64,000 nucleotides of DNA from Wyeomyia smithii (Eukaryota > Arthropoda > Insecta > Diptera > Culicidae): positions 50,563,674 to 50,627,673 of the forward strand of contig NC_073694.1 of NCBI RefSeq assembly GCF_029784165.1, written 5' to 3'. Made by a program: the position numbers and the translations under genes. Shown piece after piece: positions 34,786-46,239 of this stretch. Each line of letters begins with the position of its first letter. Within the stretch, counting starts at the first letter, position 1. The notes under the pieces are model-generated. The model was not told the DNA's origin. It was given only the letters and a program-made list of their open reading frames with translations, and made no database searches.

Positions 34786-36041
34786 TTTGTTTAAAATCTC
34801 TAATATCATTTATATTTCTATTACATTTCGAAATTACCTTCCTTTGTTCTTTATTCGATCGCCAATGTTCCAAATGATATTTTTGGTGGTTTTTGTTGAT
34901 GCAATTCATGCAATTGGAACAGAATTATGAGCCACATGCTAATGTAGCACGTGCTTCGATGAAAGTAGAGACGTAGTACACTTTGATTTTCTTGCAGCTC
35001 CGTGGTTTTATACCAGGCGAGAGGGTAATGTAGAGGATTGAACTGCCGTTCTACGCATGATTGTCCCATGTTCCAAATCATGCAAACGAGAAAAACGGTG
35101 TTAAAGTTTTACAATACTTTTACGCATTGTGTCAATGTGACAAGTGCAATTATGGGCTTCAAACCAGTTTTACCTTGCAATAGACTGTTTTCAATAAATC
35201 TAGTAAAAGGTTTTTCGATTTAACACTCTTTTCCAAAAAAATACCCACTGGGACAATAATGCCGAGAAATTTGCTTCCAATAGGTAATTTCTACGCATAT
35301 CAGTCCCACCACGTGCATTCGATGTTTTCCAATACAAAGTTCGTACTGAGGATACAAGGCTGTTTAATCTTTCACGAAAATGATCAGGCTTAACTAGTTG
35401 TCTTTATACGCAAGTGATGATAGTCGAGATGAAAGTTTAGTTAAATAAATAAGTATCAGATGACTTACCATTGCAAAGAGGAATTGTTTTTTTTTTATAT
35501 TGCCCATTCCTATCATATTTGAACGTTGCTGGGCTTTAACCGTTTTGGCTACACACAAAAGACAGTTCTTACAACTTCCAATTAGTATGAATCTCAAGCG
35601 TTTATTTTCTTACATGTTTGAAAAGGAAAAGCATTCAGATTAGAAACCAGCAAACAAGGTTTAGGTATCCCTAACAAAGATATGATTGTACCGCATTTAA
35701 ATAATCAAGCAAAGTTATCTTCGGTACCGACTTTTTGAAAACCGTAATGTAGCCAAACGATGTTAGGAAGTCTTTAGTGCTCTGTGGCACTTCCCAAGTT
35801 GTTAATATGGGAAGTAGTGGTTAGTGGGATGAATTAGAAAGGAAAAAAACTAGTGGGACAAATATTTGTAGAATATCATCGATAGGACAAACAGACTTGG
35901 TATGGTTTTTCAAGATTTCCGGAACAAACAATGCTATTTTTAAAAGTTTTTTCTGAAATATACATGAAAATAGATTCATTGCTGGTTATACACGTAAATC
36001 GACCAAAAGTAACATAGGACAACTATGCGTAGAACACAAAT
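34786..36041. other. Unassigned sequence
   Basis: No gene recognised. Small open frames at 34851-35081, 35038-35223 and 35394-35597 have no motifs. Confidence 0.4.
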
Positions 36042-36714
36042 GAGCCGTTGCGGAACAGAGTGGTCTAAAGACCATTTTTTTCAAAAATGAGTTTTTTACT
36101 TAAACCGCATCTACTCAAGAAGCTGAAGTTAGGAGACTAAAAAAATTACAAAAAATCGAACTTTAAAGCTGATTAATACCATGTTTAAATTTCGTCCGAA
36201 ACAGAATGGCCATTCTGTTACGGAACAGAGTGGTTTATGTACATAAATCGAAGTAATACCGTCATGTAATATGTGACATGTAACATGTTACATGTGATAT
36301 GTAACTTGTCATTTGTCCTGTAACATGTTACACGTGATTTGTAACAAGTTACACGTAAACGAAACCCAATAGCAAACCAGCAAACGAAACCCAATAGCAA
36401 ACTGTAAGAGCTAATAGCTAATACCCAATATATATTGCACCCACTGTTAGTCCACACTAACAGAAAGTTTGTGGCAGAGTTTATTTGTAAAGTTTAAATT
36501 AGAGCGGGTTTGAATGTAAGATTATTGTTTTATGTGCTACAGATTTTGAATGTTTACATGTTATTTTATAGATTGACACAATAGTAATTAGTAAATAGGA
36601 CAGGAATGCTGATGCCGAAGATTGTATGACAAAAACGATTTATGTTCTGTAAGAGTTTTGTGATTTCATTTGTTGTGTAAATTTGTAATTTTATATTGTC
36701 TTGTCTTCTAAATT

Positions 36715-36765
36715 CAGGATTCCCTGATGAAGGTGCAATATACACCGAAACGTTGGTGAAAGAGC
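36715..36765 (+). ncRNA. Hammerhead ribozyme motif, Penelope-like pLTR copy 1
   Basis: The core CTGATGA (36724-36730), a stem II GGTG..CACC, and GAAAC (36747-36751) occur in the right order and spacing, followed by GTT as the likely cleavage triplet. Hammerhead ribozymes are established components of Penelope-like pLTRs. Stem I pairing looks weak here, so activity is uncertain. Confidence 0.6.
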
Positions 36766-36845
36766 GATATTAATTCGTTTTATTGCTGAAAGACTGCGAA
36801 GCCGAAAAACACCCCCTGATAAAATCCCTCAGTCGATAGCATAAA

Positions 36846-37337
36846 TTGCAATTCACAATGGCGAACATTATTGGTGTCAATTTCTTCCAGAAGATTGACA
36901 ACGAATTCGGAAGAGAGACAAGAAACATGTTTAAATCATATACAAACCACAACCGTAAACTGAGCAACTTAACGAGCCGAAAAAAGTTACTTATTAGATG
37001 TAGGCGGAATGGGGTAATCCCTAGCCACATAGTGAACAGCTTAAAGTGTATCTTCCCACTACTTGAACAAAACAGCCCATTCCTCCCAAAACTGCAAAGA
37101 TGCATCAATAAGTTCCAAAAATCATTACTCAACATCGAAATTCGTCAGACGTGCTACCGCATAAAAAAGCTTCAAAAGGAACAGTCGACTCTACGACTCT
37201 CTATATCGTTGGTAGTGCCGGACGCAATCGCCGATAATTTCTTTGCATCCCAAGATAGGTTCTTCTTGAACAACGTTGCATTGACAACAATAATCCCAAC
37301 ACAGAACACGCACACATCAGCAAACGAAACCCAATAG
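36846..37337 (+). CDS. Penelope-like element ORF, N-terminal fragment
   Basis: A 163-residue basic open frame contains LTSRKKLLIRCRRNGVIPSHIVNSLKCIFP and LQRCINKFQKSLLNIEI, which I recognise as the region upstream of the RT in insect Penelope-like proteins. The frame runs into the second pLTR and ends there (…SANETQ), so RT and endonuclease are lost. The first ATG is uncertain. It lies between the two pLTR copies. The fragment is not expected to function. Confidence 0.6.
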   Translation: MQFTMANIIGVNFFQKIDNEFGRETRNMFKSYTNHNRKLSNLTSRKKLLIRCRRNGVIPSHIVNSLKCIFPLLEQNSPFLPKLQRCINKFQKSLLNIEIRQTCYRIKKLQKEQSTLRLSISLVVPDAIADNFFASQDRFFLNNVALTTIIPTQNTHTSANETQ

Positions 37338-37702
37338 CAAACTGTAAGAGCAAATAGCTAATACCCAATATATATTGCACCCACTGTTAGTCCACACTTT
37401 TTCGCTCCATTTTGAATCGAATTTGAGTTAGCGGTTGAAAGAGTAGTGCAGAAAGTTTGTGGCAGAGTTTATTTGTTAAGTTTAAATTAGAGCGGGTTTG
37501 AATGTAAGATTATTGTTTTTTGTGCTACAGTTTTTGAATGTTTACATGTTATTTTATAGATTGACACAATAGTAATTAGTAAATAGGACAGGAATGCTGC
37601 TGCCGAAGCTTGTATGACAAAAACGATTTATGTTCTGTAAGAGTTTTGTGATTTCATTTGTTGTGTAAATTTGTAATTTTATATTGTCTTGTCTTCTTAA
37701 TT

Positions 37703-37753
37703 CAGGATTCCCTGATGAAGGTGCAATATACACCGAAACGTTGGTGAAAGAGC
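37703..37753 (+). ncRNA. Hammerhead ribozyme motif, Penelope-like pLTR copy 2
   Basis: This motif is identical in its core to that in the first pLTR: CTGATGA at 37712-37718, the same GGTG..CACC stem, and GAAAC at 37735-37739. The pair preserves the ribozyme in both direct repeats. Confidence 0.6.
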
Positions 37754-38567
37754 GATATTAATTCGTTTCATTGCTGAAAGACTGCGAAGCCGAAAAACAC
37801 CCCCTGTTACACGTAATGTAACACGAAAAATGAAACATATCAAATATCATGTAATATGTAACATGTTGTGTTATATGTAATGTAACACGTCACATGTTAC
37901 ATGTGATATTCCATGTACATCATATAACATGTGACACTAGCCACACTAGCCACCACTCTGTTCCGAAACGATACGAGGATTCTAGTAAAATATATATGAA
38001 ATCAGAGTGGTCTATGTACATTGGTGAGATAAAATCACCGATTTCGCAAAAAAACTGTTAATTTTATGTATCCCAATGTTAAACCACTCCTTAACCTTTA
38101 TATTAGAACATTTAGTTTGAAAGAATCCGTTGAACAGAATTTTATTCAGAGATTTTTCGAGAATTGCTTCTCCTGAACAATTTGTTCGATGACCACTCTG
38201 TTCCGCAACGGCTCAAATGTACCTTGTAGTCAGAACAACAGTGTTTGTGTTGATACGCAGAAAAGAGGGACTCGATGGTTTTCAAACCCTTGTGTACCGC
38301 GAGTTCAGAGTTTGTTTGGAAAGACTGTAATCTCTCGTAGGCTGCGAAAAAACGGCATCCTCTCACCCCACTTATACTTTCCGCTGAGTAGATGAGAGCT
38401 AACACTTCTGCTTAATCGGATCATAATGTTAGTATCCGCGATAATCCAGACACCTTCAAATCAGTGTAACTCTTGCAATGTTCAAGCTATGAGCGATTTT
38501 TTTCATTCAAACTTAACAATGTGTCTACACTTTCGCCTACTCTGATTTGTTTTGACATTTCGTAATA

Positions 38568-38640
38568 ATTTTTTTTTTCCTCTGTGTGGACTCATCACTG
38601 CGACCAGAGACATTTTGATCTATTGTGATATTGCCCAGGT
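38568..38640 (-). mobile_element. 3' end of an unidentified non-LTR element
   Basis: Read on the minus strand, a short segment ending 'cgcagtgatgagtccacac' runs into an A-run. The same terminus is present at 49722-49790. Two copies sharing an end next to poly(A) suggest retrotransposed 3' ends of one family. Confidence 0.45.
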
Positions 38641-38802
38641 GTTTTCTGTACTCCGCACTTCATATTATTGGCAGTATCATTATTGAAGTGAATGATACGC
38701 TTTTTTTATATCCGTGCTTGTGTGTGAGAGTTTACCCTTTCATTTCAAGCTTACTGCTCTACTATACCGCCGAGCCTCTTTTCTATCCTACCAATATCGC
38801 TA

Positions 38803-39150
38803 AATTACAATTCCCTGAACTGAGGCTACACCTAACGTTCCTCTCTGGCCAGGTTGATTTTAAGAGGGACTTATTATGTCAAGAGGAAAGAGTCTTATGG
38901 AAACCTCGTTCCTCCTATCAACACCGCGTCACAATCACAATTCCCTGAAAAGGCACTCAATGCTACACCTCTGGTCGGGTTTATTATAAGTAGGACTTAT
39001 ATTTTTATCAAGAGGAAGGAGTCTTATCGAAACCTCGTTCCTCCAGCCAAGACGGCGTCATAATTACAATTCCCTGAAGAGAACTATTATACGTTACTCA
39101 GAACAGTTTTGTTATAAGAGGGACTTTTTTGTTAGGAAGAAAGTCAGCAA
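38803..39150 (+). repeat. Tandem repeat, unit about 130 bp, roughly 2.6 copies
   Basis: The phrase 'acaattccctgaa' starts each unit (near 38807, 38937 and 39066). Each is followed by 'agagggactt' or 'agtaggactt' and 'gtcttat.gaaacctcgttcctcc' in the same order. Periods are 130 and 129 bp. The third copy is truncated. Confidence 0.8.
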
Positions 39151-39189
39151 GGGTACTATAGAATGCAACTTGAAGGAAGGGTATGTAGT

Positions 39190-39322
39190 AAAGAGCCTGA
39201 GAATGAACTCATGTTAAAGTCCTTTACACAAGCAAATGGCCTGATTCTACTAAGATTCGAGCCCACGACCACTCGCTTGTCAAAGCGGACTCTGTAACCT
39301 TGCGGCTACGAAGCTCTTTGTA
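39190..39322 (-). mobile_element. tRNA-derived SINE, family 3 (probable)
   Basis: On the minus strand the head has an A-box-like TAGCCGCAAGGTTACAG, a variable arm, and a B-box-like GTGGGCTCGAATCTT, then an unrelated body ('ggccatttgcttgtgtaaagg'). Length and mismatches argue against a working tRNA. Only one copy is seen in the window. Confidence 0.5.
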
Positions 39323-39344
39323 AACATACTTTAATTGCCGAAAT

Positions 39345-39640
39345 GAAGCCGTACTGAAAATCCTCGCCTCTCAACGTAAATTCGCAAAAAAGCTTATTTG
39401 TGTTGGAAATGTTTTCCCAACGTTCGAGCGTCTAAAGAAAACTATGGAGAGAAAGGTGATGAAGATTTTGGAGAGGAATTCGAACCTTTTTATCCGGACT
39501 ATGGCGCGCAAAGTGGGAATGTCACGAGAATTTTTTCAGAAATCAAAGAGGCGTTCCGGTTCCGTTCCAGCCTATAAAGTCAAGAAATTCCCTAACCGCG
39601 ACAATAAGCTGAATTTGACGGCAAAATTGAGCATGTGCCT
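39345..39640 (+). pseudogene. Mariner-type DD37E transposase fragment (N-terminal DNA-binding part)
   Basis: The frame reads MKILERNSNLFIRTMARKVGMSREFFQKSKRR then YKVKKFPNRDNK, the helix-turn-helix and linker of mosquito DD37E (ITmD37E) transposases. The catalytic core is missing after about 39640. It may derive from the same lineage as the C-terminal fragment at 6165-6450, since both match one subfamily better than the 50340 copy. Confidence 0.65.
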
Positions 39641-40086
39641 CGCTGCTGATTGCGATTTTTTAACAAAATTTTCATGCGTCGACTTCAAACAACTTCTAGG
39701 ATTGCTTGCATTGTTTGCATTGTTATTGACATTTGAAGTGCTCGAAGAGAAAACAAATGATTTTCAATTGAAAGCGAAGATTAATAGCGTAACTATCACC
39801 TGACAATTTTCAGTTGAAAATGACGTCGGTACTAAAAAACAATGGCTACGCGTTTGAAAAGTATAATTAATAGATGTAACGCAGTGCTAGTTTCATATAA
39901 CACGCTGAAGGAAAGAAAAGAGTCATACTATGTGCCAGTCGCTCCGCTCCGTCAATCATCGGTTTCAATAAACCAATGTTTGATAGTAAAAATCGTGATT
40001 CGGATATAGTAACCGTAGGAAAATGAATTCTCCAGCAAATGGGTGCTAAAGCTATACCATTTAAAGCTATATTATTAAAAATAGAT

Positions 40087-40304
40087 GTTTTCTGAGCAAA
40101 CCGTGTTTTTAAAAAAGTGTTTATCGTTGTCCTCCGATTTTTAAATGAAGAATAAAAACCTGCTCGAAATGTGTTAAATGACAGTTCGCCCATGTTCGGT
40201 ATATGGGCGAACTGTCATTTAACACATTTCGAGCAGTTTGCTTTTCATTTAAAAAACGAAGGACAACGATAAAAGTTTTTTGAAATTACGTTTTGCTCAG
40301 AAAA
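40087..40304. repeat. Long hairpin, arms about 105 bp, 9-nt loop
   Basis: The left arm 40087-40193 and right arm 40203-40304 are reverse complements with a few small gaps. The innermost 46 bp or so is nearly perfect. Weak similarity extends outward to about 40020 and 40375, suggesting a decayed foldback element. If transcribed it would form a long fold-back RNA. Confidence 0.85.
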
Positions 40305-42955
40305 TTATACTGTTTCAGCTGATGCTTAAAAATCGTGTTAAAATTAGGACTCAATTGTTAGGAGAATGGATTTTTTTCCACCCCTTCAATGTGTATGATC
40401 AACACAGTATGTGTTGAGAGTTTTCCTGGAATTTTGATTGATCAGAAAAATCTGAATAGACTGTCAGCATAAGCAGAACAACTCAATTCCAATTTACCAT
40501 TCAGGGTTAACGAGCAACATTTATGACGCAAATGTCACTTCCTTAATTTAGTAATGAGAAATCCCCACAAATAAAACATTCACTCAATCGCTTTTTATTG
40601 CCTGCTTTCTCACGATTTCGAACCGGTAGCTGCCGTGACCAAATCTTTCGAAAGGGCAATGTCACCACATGTCTCGCAAAGTGTCGTGACTCGGCTCAAA
40701 CCCCCGACCGCAAGATCGCAATTTCGTATTCTGCGCTGGCCAATTTGATGCGTGTGCACTACAGCTGATAGAACAAACAAAAAAATGAGTTCCAATTTGT
40801 CTCGGACGGATTGGGCTTAATCCCGAAGACACGCAGCGCGACTCATCGCTGACAGTGACACATTCGTCACCTTGCGATTTCCTGCTAAAAAGCGTTCAGT
40901 GAGGAACTTATGGATACACCAAAACTGTAGTAATTAAAACAAGAAACTCGTATCGGTATCGGATTAAAAATACGGGTTGTTATCCGTCATCGAGTAATTA
41001 ACCGATCAGAGGAGCGTTGAAAAAAATCATTCTGGCATTTCAATGTCTCAGAGGTCTCAAAAACTTCGGGAGGAATTAAATTCAATATTACAATTAGCCA
41101 CACTTGGGGTCGAACCTTTTGAAACCTGATTTAAAATTTTGCTGTCAAACAAGATGTCCTTCGGTTGCGCGATTTCTCTCCTTCCGTGTCATCACTCTTG
41201 GTTCCACCGAGACTCAGCTGAAATAATTGATATTTTTCACCTTCCACTCGAGTTTAAATGTCAACCGATCTGATGTGTTAACATGCAAGGAAACCAATCC
41301 ACATCGCACTAAACTGTGACGGGAATGCTTTGAGGTTTTGCGAAATATCTGGCTCCAACGCAGGGCTAAGGAATGGGAAAAAGTAGCAGCGCGAGGGCAC
41401 AGATCGTCATCACTCATCGCCGGGTGGAATAAATATCGGAGGGGAGATAAATCTGTCGCGCGGAAAACCCATTTAAAATGAGCAATTACCCCAAATAGTA
41501 TCATGTGTTCAAGGTTACTCTTGTGCCAAGAGTTATGACTTATTTTGACACGGCCATTAAGGTGGTTGTAGAGTCCTGCGAGTTTAAGCTCCCTTTCGCT
41601 TTTTTTACTTGAAAGTCTGCTGCGTTTGGAAGGATATCATGTTGTCATAGTCGTGTACGGGATTTTCGCTTGAAAGAGCTGAAGTCACGCCTGAATTTTT
41701 GAATATTGAAAATGCATAAAGAAAGTGCGTCAAACACCATTGACACTCTATAAGTAGACTAGATCTGGTTTTGCATTTTTTCGTTTCCACATAACCACTG
41801 CCGTCCGGGGTAAAAAATAATAATAATGTAATATATATTTCAAGACCACCTTGAAGGTTTTATCAGTAACTACCATTCTTCTATGAGACGAAAAAAAGGA
41901 ATGTAAAAAATACCCATCGCACAATTTCCACTGGCTCTTTCCGGTTAACTCAGTTCAAATCGAGTCACGCCATGCAAATAAATATGTTCCCCACGCTATC
42001 ATCGGCAGGGGCAGTTCGCACTCGGACCGACCCACGGCCTGCGTCTTGTTCTAGCCGATAAGGTTTATAGTGCTGACGGTATACTATATTTTGATCGCAT
42101 ATGTGGGAACACTGTTTGTTGTATCGAGTTCTCTGCATCGGCAAAACGTCGCCTACATTCGCACACAGCCCATACGAAGCTTTGATGCGACTCCGACGGA
42201 ACAACGCGGAACATGGACGCGGTTGAACCACCACGGTTGGCGCTTCCCATGTTTTGTCGGAGAGCACAGAAAGCATTGCCAAATGTCAAGGTCGTACGCT
42301 CTAGCGAGAGCTGAACTCTAGCTAGCGGTCCCGGTTCGACTAATGGCAGTGACAGCCACAAACAAAACCACAACCGGACTGTTGTAGAAATTGTGGCTTC
42401 GAATGTTTCGCGTTCTTCAGACTGAGGCGGACAAATTGCCAACGTTGTATTGATTGTCATCACTTCGAGTGGCCTGTCGGAGTCGGACACGCGTGAAAAT
42501 TGGTCCATATGGAAGATTAAGTCTGGTATAATTATCGTTATATTTTATCTGCTTCCGACTTCACTTGTATATCGCGTACAGAGTCCACAGAGAAAGATTA
42601 ATGCGATTGTGCGTGTGTGTGGACGGACATTACCGTATCTGAAGCAATTAAATTGATTATGAACGTAAGTTGCAGTTCGATCACAATGACAGCACAAATT
42701 ATAGAGCTGTCAATGGGTGCATTCCCTCAAGTCGTAGTTGGGAAAGGTGTGAATTGGCACTTGAGGTACTTTGTAAATCACAATTATTCTGTCCTTTCCG
42801 TTCAAACTAGAATTTCGAAGCAAAAAATAACCTGCAAACTGGATGAAAACTTGTAAACATGTGAAACTGAAGTTTTATGGGCACAACTTAATATCGCTTT
42901 CGATCTTCGAGCTATGCTATACTGAGTCAAAAGACAAAAAATAAAATTGTGATGC
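40305..42955. other. Largely unique non-coding sequence
   Basis: No recognisable protein motif. A 147-codon minus-strand frame (42065-42508) has no domain pattern and overlaps frames of similar length on the other strand. A tRNA-like phrase on the minus strand near 40690-40730 is too poor to call. Composition between 41950 and 42500 is more GC-rich than its surroundings. Confidence 0.4.
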
Positions 42956-42959
42956 GGAT

Positions 42960-45800
42960 CGGGAGTAAATACCGGAATAATCAGCAACAACTTAGACGAC
43001 GAAACTAGGACCCAGATTGGAAGCTCGGTAGAATTGAAGATCGCAAAACGTCCCTGGTGGCGACCAGATTCTACTGGACCAGCTAAACACGCCAGGCTCT
43101 ACAAGTATACAATCCTCAACGTGCACTGCCCTGACAAAGAAAGACACGATGTAGAGAAAGAATCGTATCACGCGCAGCTGAAGAAACTCTATGATAGCGC
43201 ACCATTAAAATCTTCATCGGGAACATGACCACTCAGATTGGACGGGGAGAAATGTGCCTGCACATCGACATGAACGATAATTCAAAGTGACATCCACAAA
43301 ACCACTCAAAGATCACCTGACTAACGTACAGCAAACCAAGTTGACTCATTGACAGCCGGTTATTCTCAGACATCCAACAAAAGTACACTAAAATCGTATT
43401 GACTAGAACCACTACTTAAGTTGCGGTGTGCTTGCGCTCGAAGCTGTCGATCGAGTATCCCGCACGATTAAACATCGATCAGCTACAAAATCTTCAGGCT
43501 TCGGAGGAGCAGTTACCAGCGATGTGGGAACGGATCATTAAGAAACTCTTTCCACGCCACGAGCCGAATACCTGACCTTTGACTTTTGAACCACACCAAA
43601 TAGTGAGTGACGGCAGCCGCGCAGAGGCGGTTGAAGCGGTAAAATTTATGAATGATGAACTTATTAAGATTGTAACCATCCTGAAGCTGAGCAAGGCAAG
43701 AGGACTAGACGGAATACCGAACCTAACCATTCGAACATATACACCAATCTGTCAACAAACCAGTTCGGCCGTTGCCACTGTACAAGGTTCTAAAAAAATA
43801 CTTTCAGAATCGAGTGCTGGTTTACAACACACATTAGGTCAGACATGCGTCCCAGTCACCGCAGGTGTACCACGAGGTTCCATACAGGGTCCGGTACTGT
43901 GGAACACCATGTATGATGGTATGTTGAAGTTTAAGTCCCATCCAGGAGCGGTACCTTTAAGCCACGTCGACTAGGCCTGTAGGAAAGCTTCTACGGCTAT
44001 AGCGGCATTATCACGCATAATGGCAAATAGCTCGCTGATGAATGGCAGCAAACGCAAGTTTCTTGCTAGCATGGCAACGTCCATACTTAGGTATGGCGGG
44101 CCAGTGTGCTCTAAAGTGTTGGATGCGTTGGGTGAACTGGAATATATATACAGGCTAGCAACAGTGTCATACTAGGCAATGCGTCCTGGCTGGCACGATG
44201 TCTATTGTCATTATTGCCAGAGAGAGTGCTTCAACCAACGTCACACAAGCGGTATACGTAATACCAAAAGGTCATCTTCGATGGTCAGGTGGCAGCTGGA
44301 ATAGTCTAATTCTACCACAGGTAGATGGAGATATCGAGCATCCCGGTGATATCTGGATGGATCGAGAGGAGCCATGGGAAAGTAAGCTTCCATCTAACAC
44401 AGAGCAGGCAGTACCTTCATAGGTTTGGGCACGAGTTTGTGCTCCTTAAATGCCCTCGTTTCGCACTCGTGAGGTGTGAAATGTTCACAGTGAGCGAACC
44501 GGATACCACACCGGAAAAAATACTTCGAAGGATGTGCGACTACAAGGGCACCTGGAGAGCAATCAGTTCGGCTGCTTCCCAGATAATTCTCGTGTTACGA
44601 GGCACATATCGATAAGACTTATTGCCCGTCTCTAGGTACCTACGCACAATCGCCCCTCCCTGATGCAATGCTCAGGGAGAAAAGGTTAGAGATTGGTGGA
44701 TAAAAGAGGTTGCGGAGTAATAATCGCAATAGTTCTCGAAGACGGCTAATGCAGGATTCGCACAGCTATCAAGGAGACCGCAACGACGACACTAGGAGTG
44801 GAGACACCATTCGGGAGAAAAGCCTGGTATGGCGGAGAATGCAAGGCAGCAGTGAATGAGGAGAATAGAACCTGGGCAAGTCGACGAGGGTGAACAAGGG
44901 CAAGTACCAATGGGCACGGAACGACATGACCACGATTCTCAGACCAAAGAAGCGCTAACAAGAGGATTGTGAACATAAGGAGCTTGAGCCTGGTGCCCCG
45001 TGCCAGTGATGCCGAAGGTTTTAGGAGAAAGTGAATCAGTCTCGCAGAGACTATGTGCCGCAAGCCTGCATGTGCAACAAACGCGGAACCTTCTCGCGGA
45101 TGGATGTGAGGTGATCCACAGGTGGAAGGAGTACTCAGATGGACAGCTAAATTGCAATACGGCAAGCAGGAAAGGAACAGAAATTGACCTGGGAGTATCA
45201 GCAGCAGATGACCGAGTACTAGCCTAGAGTACTAGAGTACTAGATGTTCATGAAGTTCGTCGTGAATTGGGGAAGCTGAAGAGCAACAAAACCGCCGGTA
45301 AAGACGGATTACCAAGCGAGCTCTGTAAGCATAGTAGACAGGCATAGTACCAGACGAATGGATGGAGAGAGTCGTCTTCCCCATCTACAGAGAAGGCAAC
45401 AGACTGGACAGCAGAAACTACCGCAGAAACTCGCTTATCAATGCCGCATACAAAATGCTCTCACAGATCTTGCTCTGTCTACTATCACTTTGAACCAGCA
45501 GGTTCGTAAGCTTAAGCAGGTTTTATTAAAGCCCACATCACCACGGATCAGATCCTTCAGAAATGTTACGAATTCAACGTGCCCACATATCACATCTTTG
45601 TTGACTACATAGCGGCCTATGATCAGGCTTAAAAAAAGTACTCCAGTCGACTGGTCTCTCTTTTTACTATAACAGCCTCAAGAATAAGCTAATCATGAGA
45701 GCTCACATACAGCTAAAGTTTACATTGGCATCGAAGCTGTCTTGTGTTGCACATGACAACTCATTCTTGGGCATGTGTTTTGTTCGTTTGGACATAACAG
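42960..45800 (+). mobile_element. RTE-like LINE copy B, split by an R1 LINE
   Basis: Endonuclease-domain remnants precede the split, with LNVHCPDKERHDVEKESYHAQLKKLYD followed, after a frameshift, by FIGNMTTQIGR at about 43220-43250 and a weak SDHYLV-like block near 43400-43425. After the R1 insert, RT-region remnants resume near 44745 with a block like KETATTTLGVETPFGRKAWY, then LGKLKSNKTAGKDGLPSEL near 45265-45325, and YHIFVDYIAAYDQA near 45590. Stops are frequent. It is inactive and older than the R1 insert. Confidence 0.65.
43495..44640 (+). mobile_element. R1-clade LINE, decayed copy 4, nested in RTE-like copy B
   Basis: A stretch reading LPAMWERIIKKLFPRHEP leads into QIVSDGSRAEAVEAV and SKARGLDGIPNLTIRT (fingers), then with a deletion CVPVTAGVPRGSIQGPVLWNTMYDG (palm), and C-terminal pieces related to the intact copy (AALSRIMANSS, LRYGGPVCS). 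The FADD block is deleted. It occupies the gap in the RTE-like element. The right boundary is uncertain between 44640 and 44740. Confidence 0.7.
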
Positions 45801-46239
45801 CCTAGTTAGTTCATTTTAAGGATGTCCTGTTGGCTTGGCTGCTGCGGCTGTCATCTATGAAATTGAACCCGCACTCCTTCGTTTCTCCTTTTTTTAGGCC
45901 TATGCCATAATGAATACGAAGAAAACCGTTTCATATATTTTTCCATTGTGGATATTATTCTCCACGTGAGAAAAAACTCTCGTGAATCATTATCGAAAGT
46001 TATGTATAGAAAAGTTATCCTGAGGTTGTTTAAACTCACTCATTTTTCTCGGAGATGGCTGAACCGATTTTCACAAAATTAGTGTCAAATGAAAGGTCTA
46101 GTTGTCCCATAGGTTGCTATTGAATTTCATTGTAATCGGATTGTAACCTTGTCCGTTGTTCATAAAAATGTCAAATCACCTAATAAAAGGAATTATTGAC
46201 TTTCTCCTAACGATCACTGGCTAATTAGAAGGTAGAAAA
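45801..46239. other. Unassigned sequence
   Basis: No gene recognised. Confidence 0.4.

Larger units (their letters stand above)
36359..37805 (+). mobile_element. Penelope-like element fragment with direct pLTR repeats
   Basis: An 11-bp duplication GTTACACGTAA flanks the insert (36348-36358 and 37806-37816). Two direct repeats (about 36378-36821 and 37319-37805) differ by a roughly 55-bp deletion in the first. Each contains a hammerhead ribozyme motif near its end. Between them lies the N-terminal part of the Penelope ORF. The RT and GIY-YIG parts are absent, so this is an internally deleted or 5'-end tandem copy, a structure known for Penelope-like elements. Confidence 0.8.
36042..38214. mobile_element. 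TIR element (GAGCCGTTGCGG ends) carrying a Penelope-like insertion
   Basis: The ends GAGCCGTTGCGGAACAGAG and their perfect complement (24 bp in all) face each other, with AAAT immediately outside both, a possible 4-bp duplication. A second inward copy of 'ggaacagagtgg' occurs about 190 bp inside the left end and 250 bp inside the right end. Without the Penelope-like insert the element is about 715 bp and has a centre of irregular 'acatgtaacatgt' palindromes. It shows no transposase and its superfamily is unresolved. Confidence 0.75.

Noticed and set aside
40610..40795. tRNA-like phrase on the minus strand
   Set aside because: The B-box-like part is poor and no A-box lies at the right distance.
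42065..42508. 147-codon minus-strand open frame
   Set aside because: It has no recognisable domain, comparable frames lie on the opposite strand, and no splice or start context stands out.
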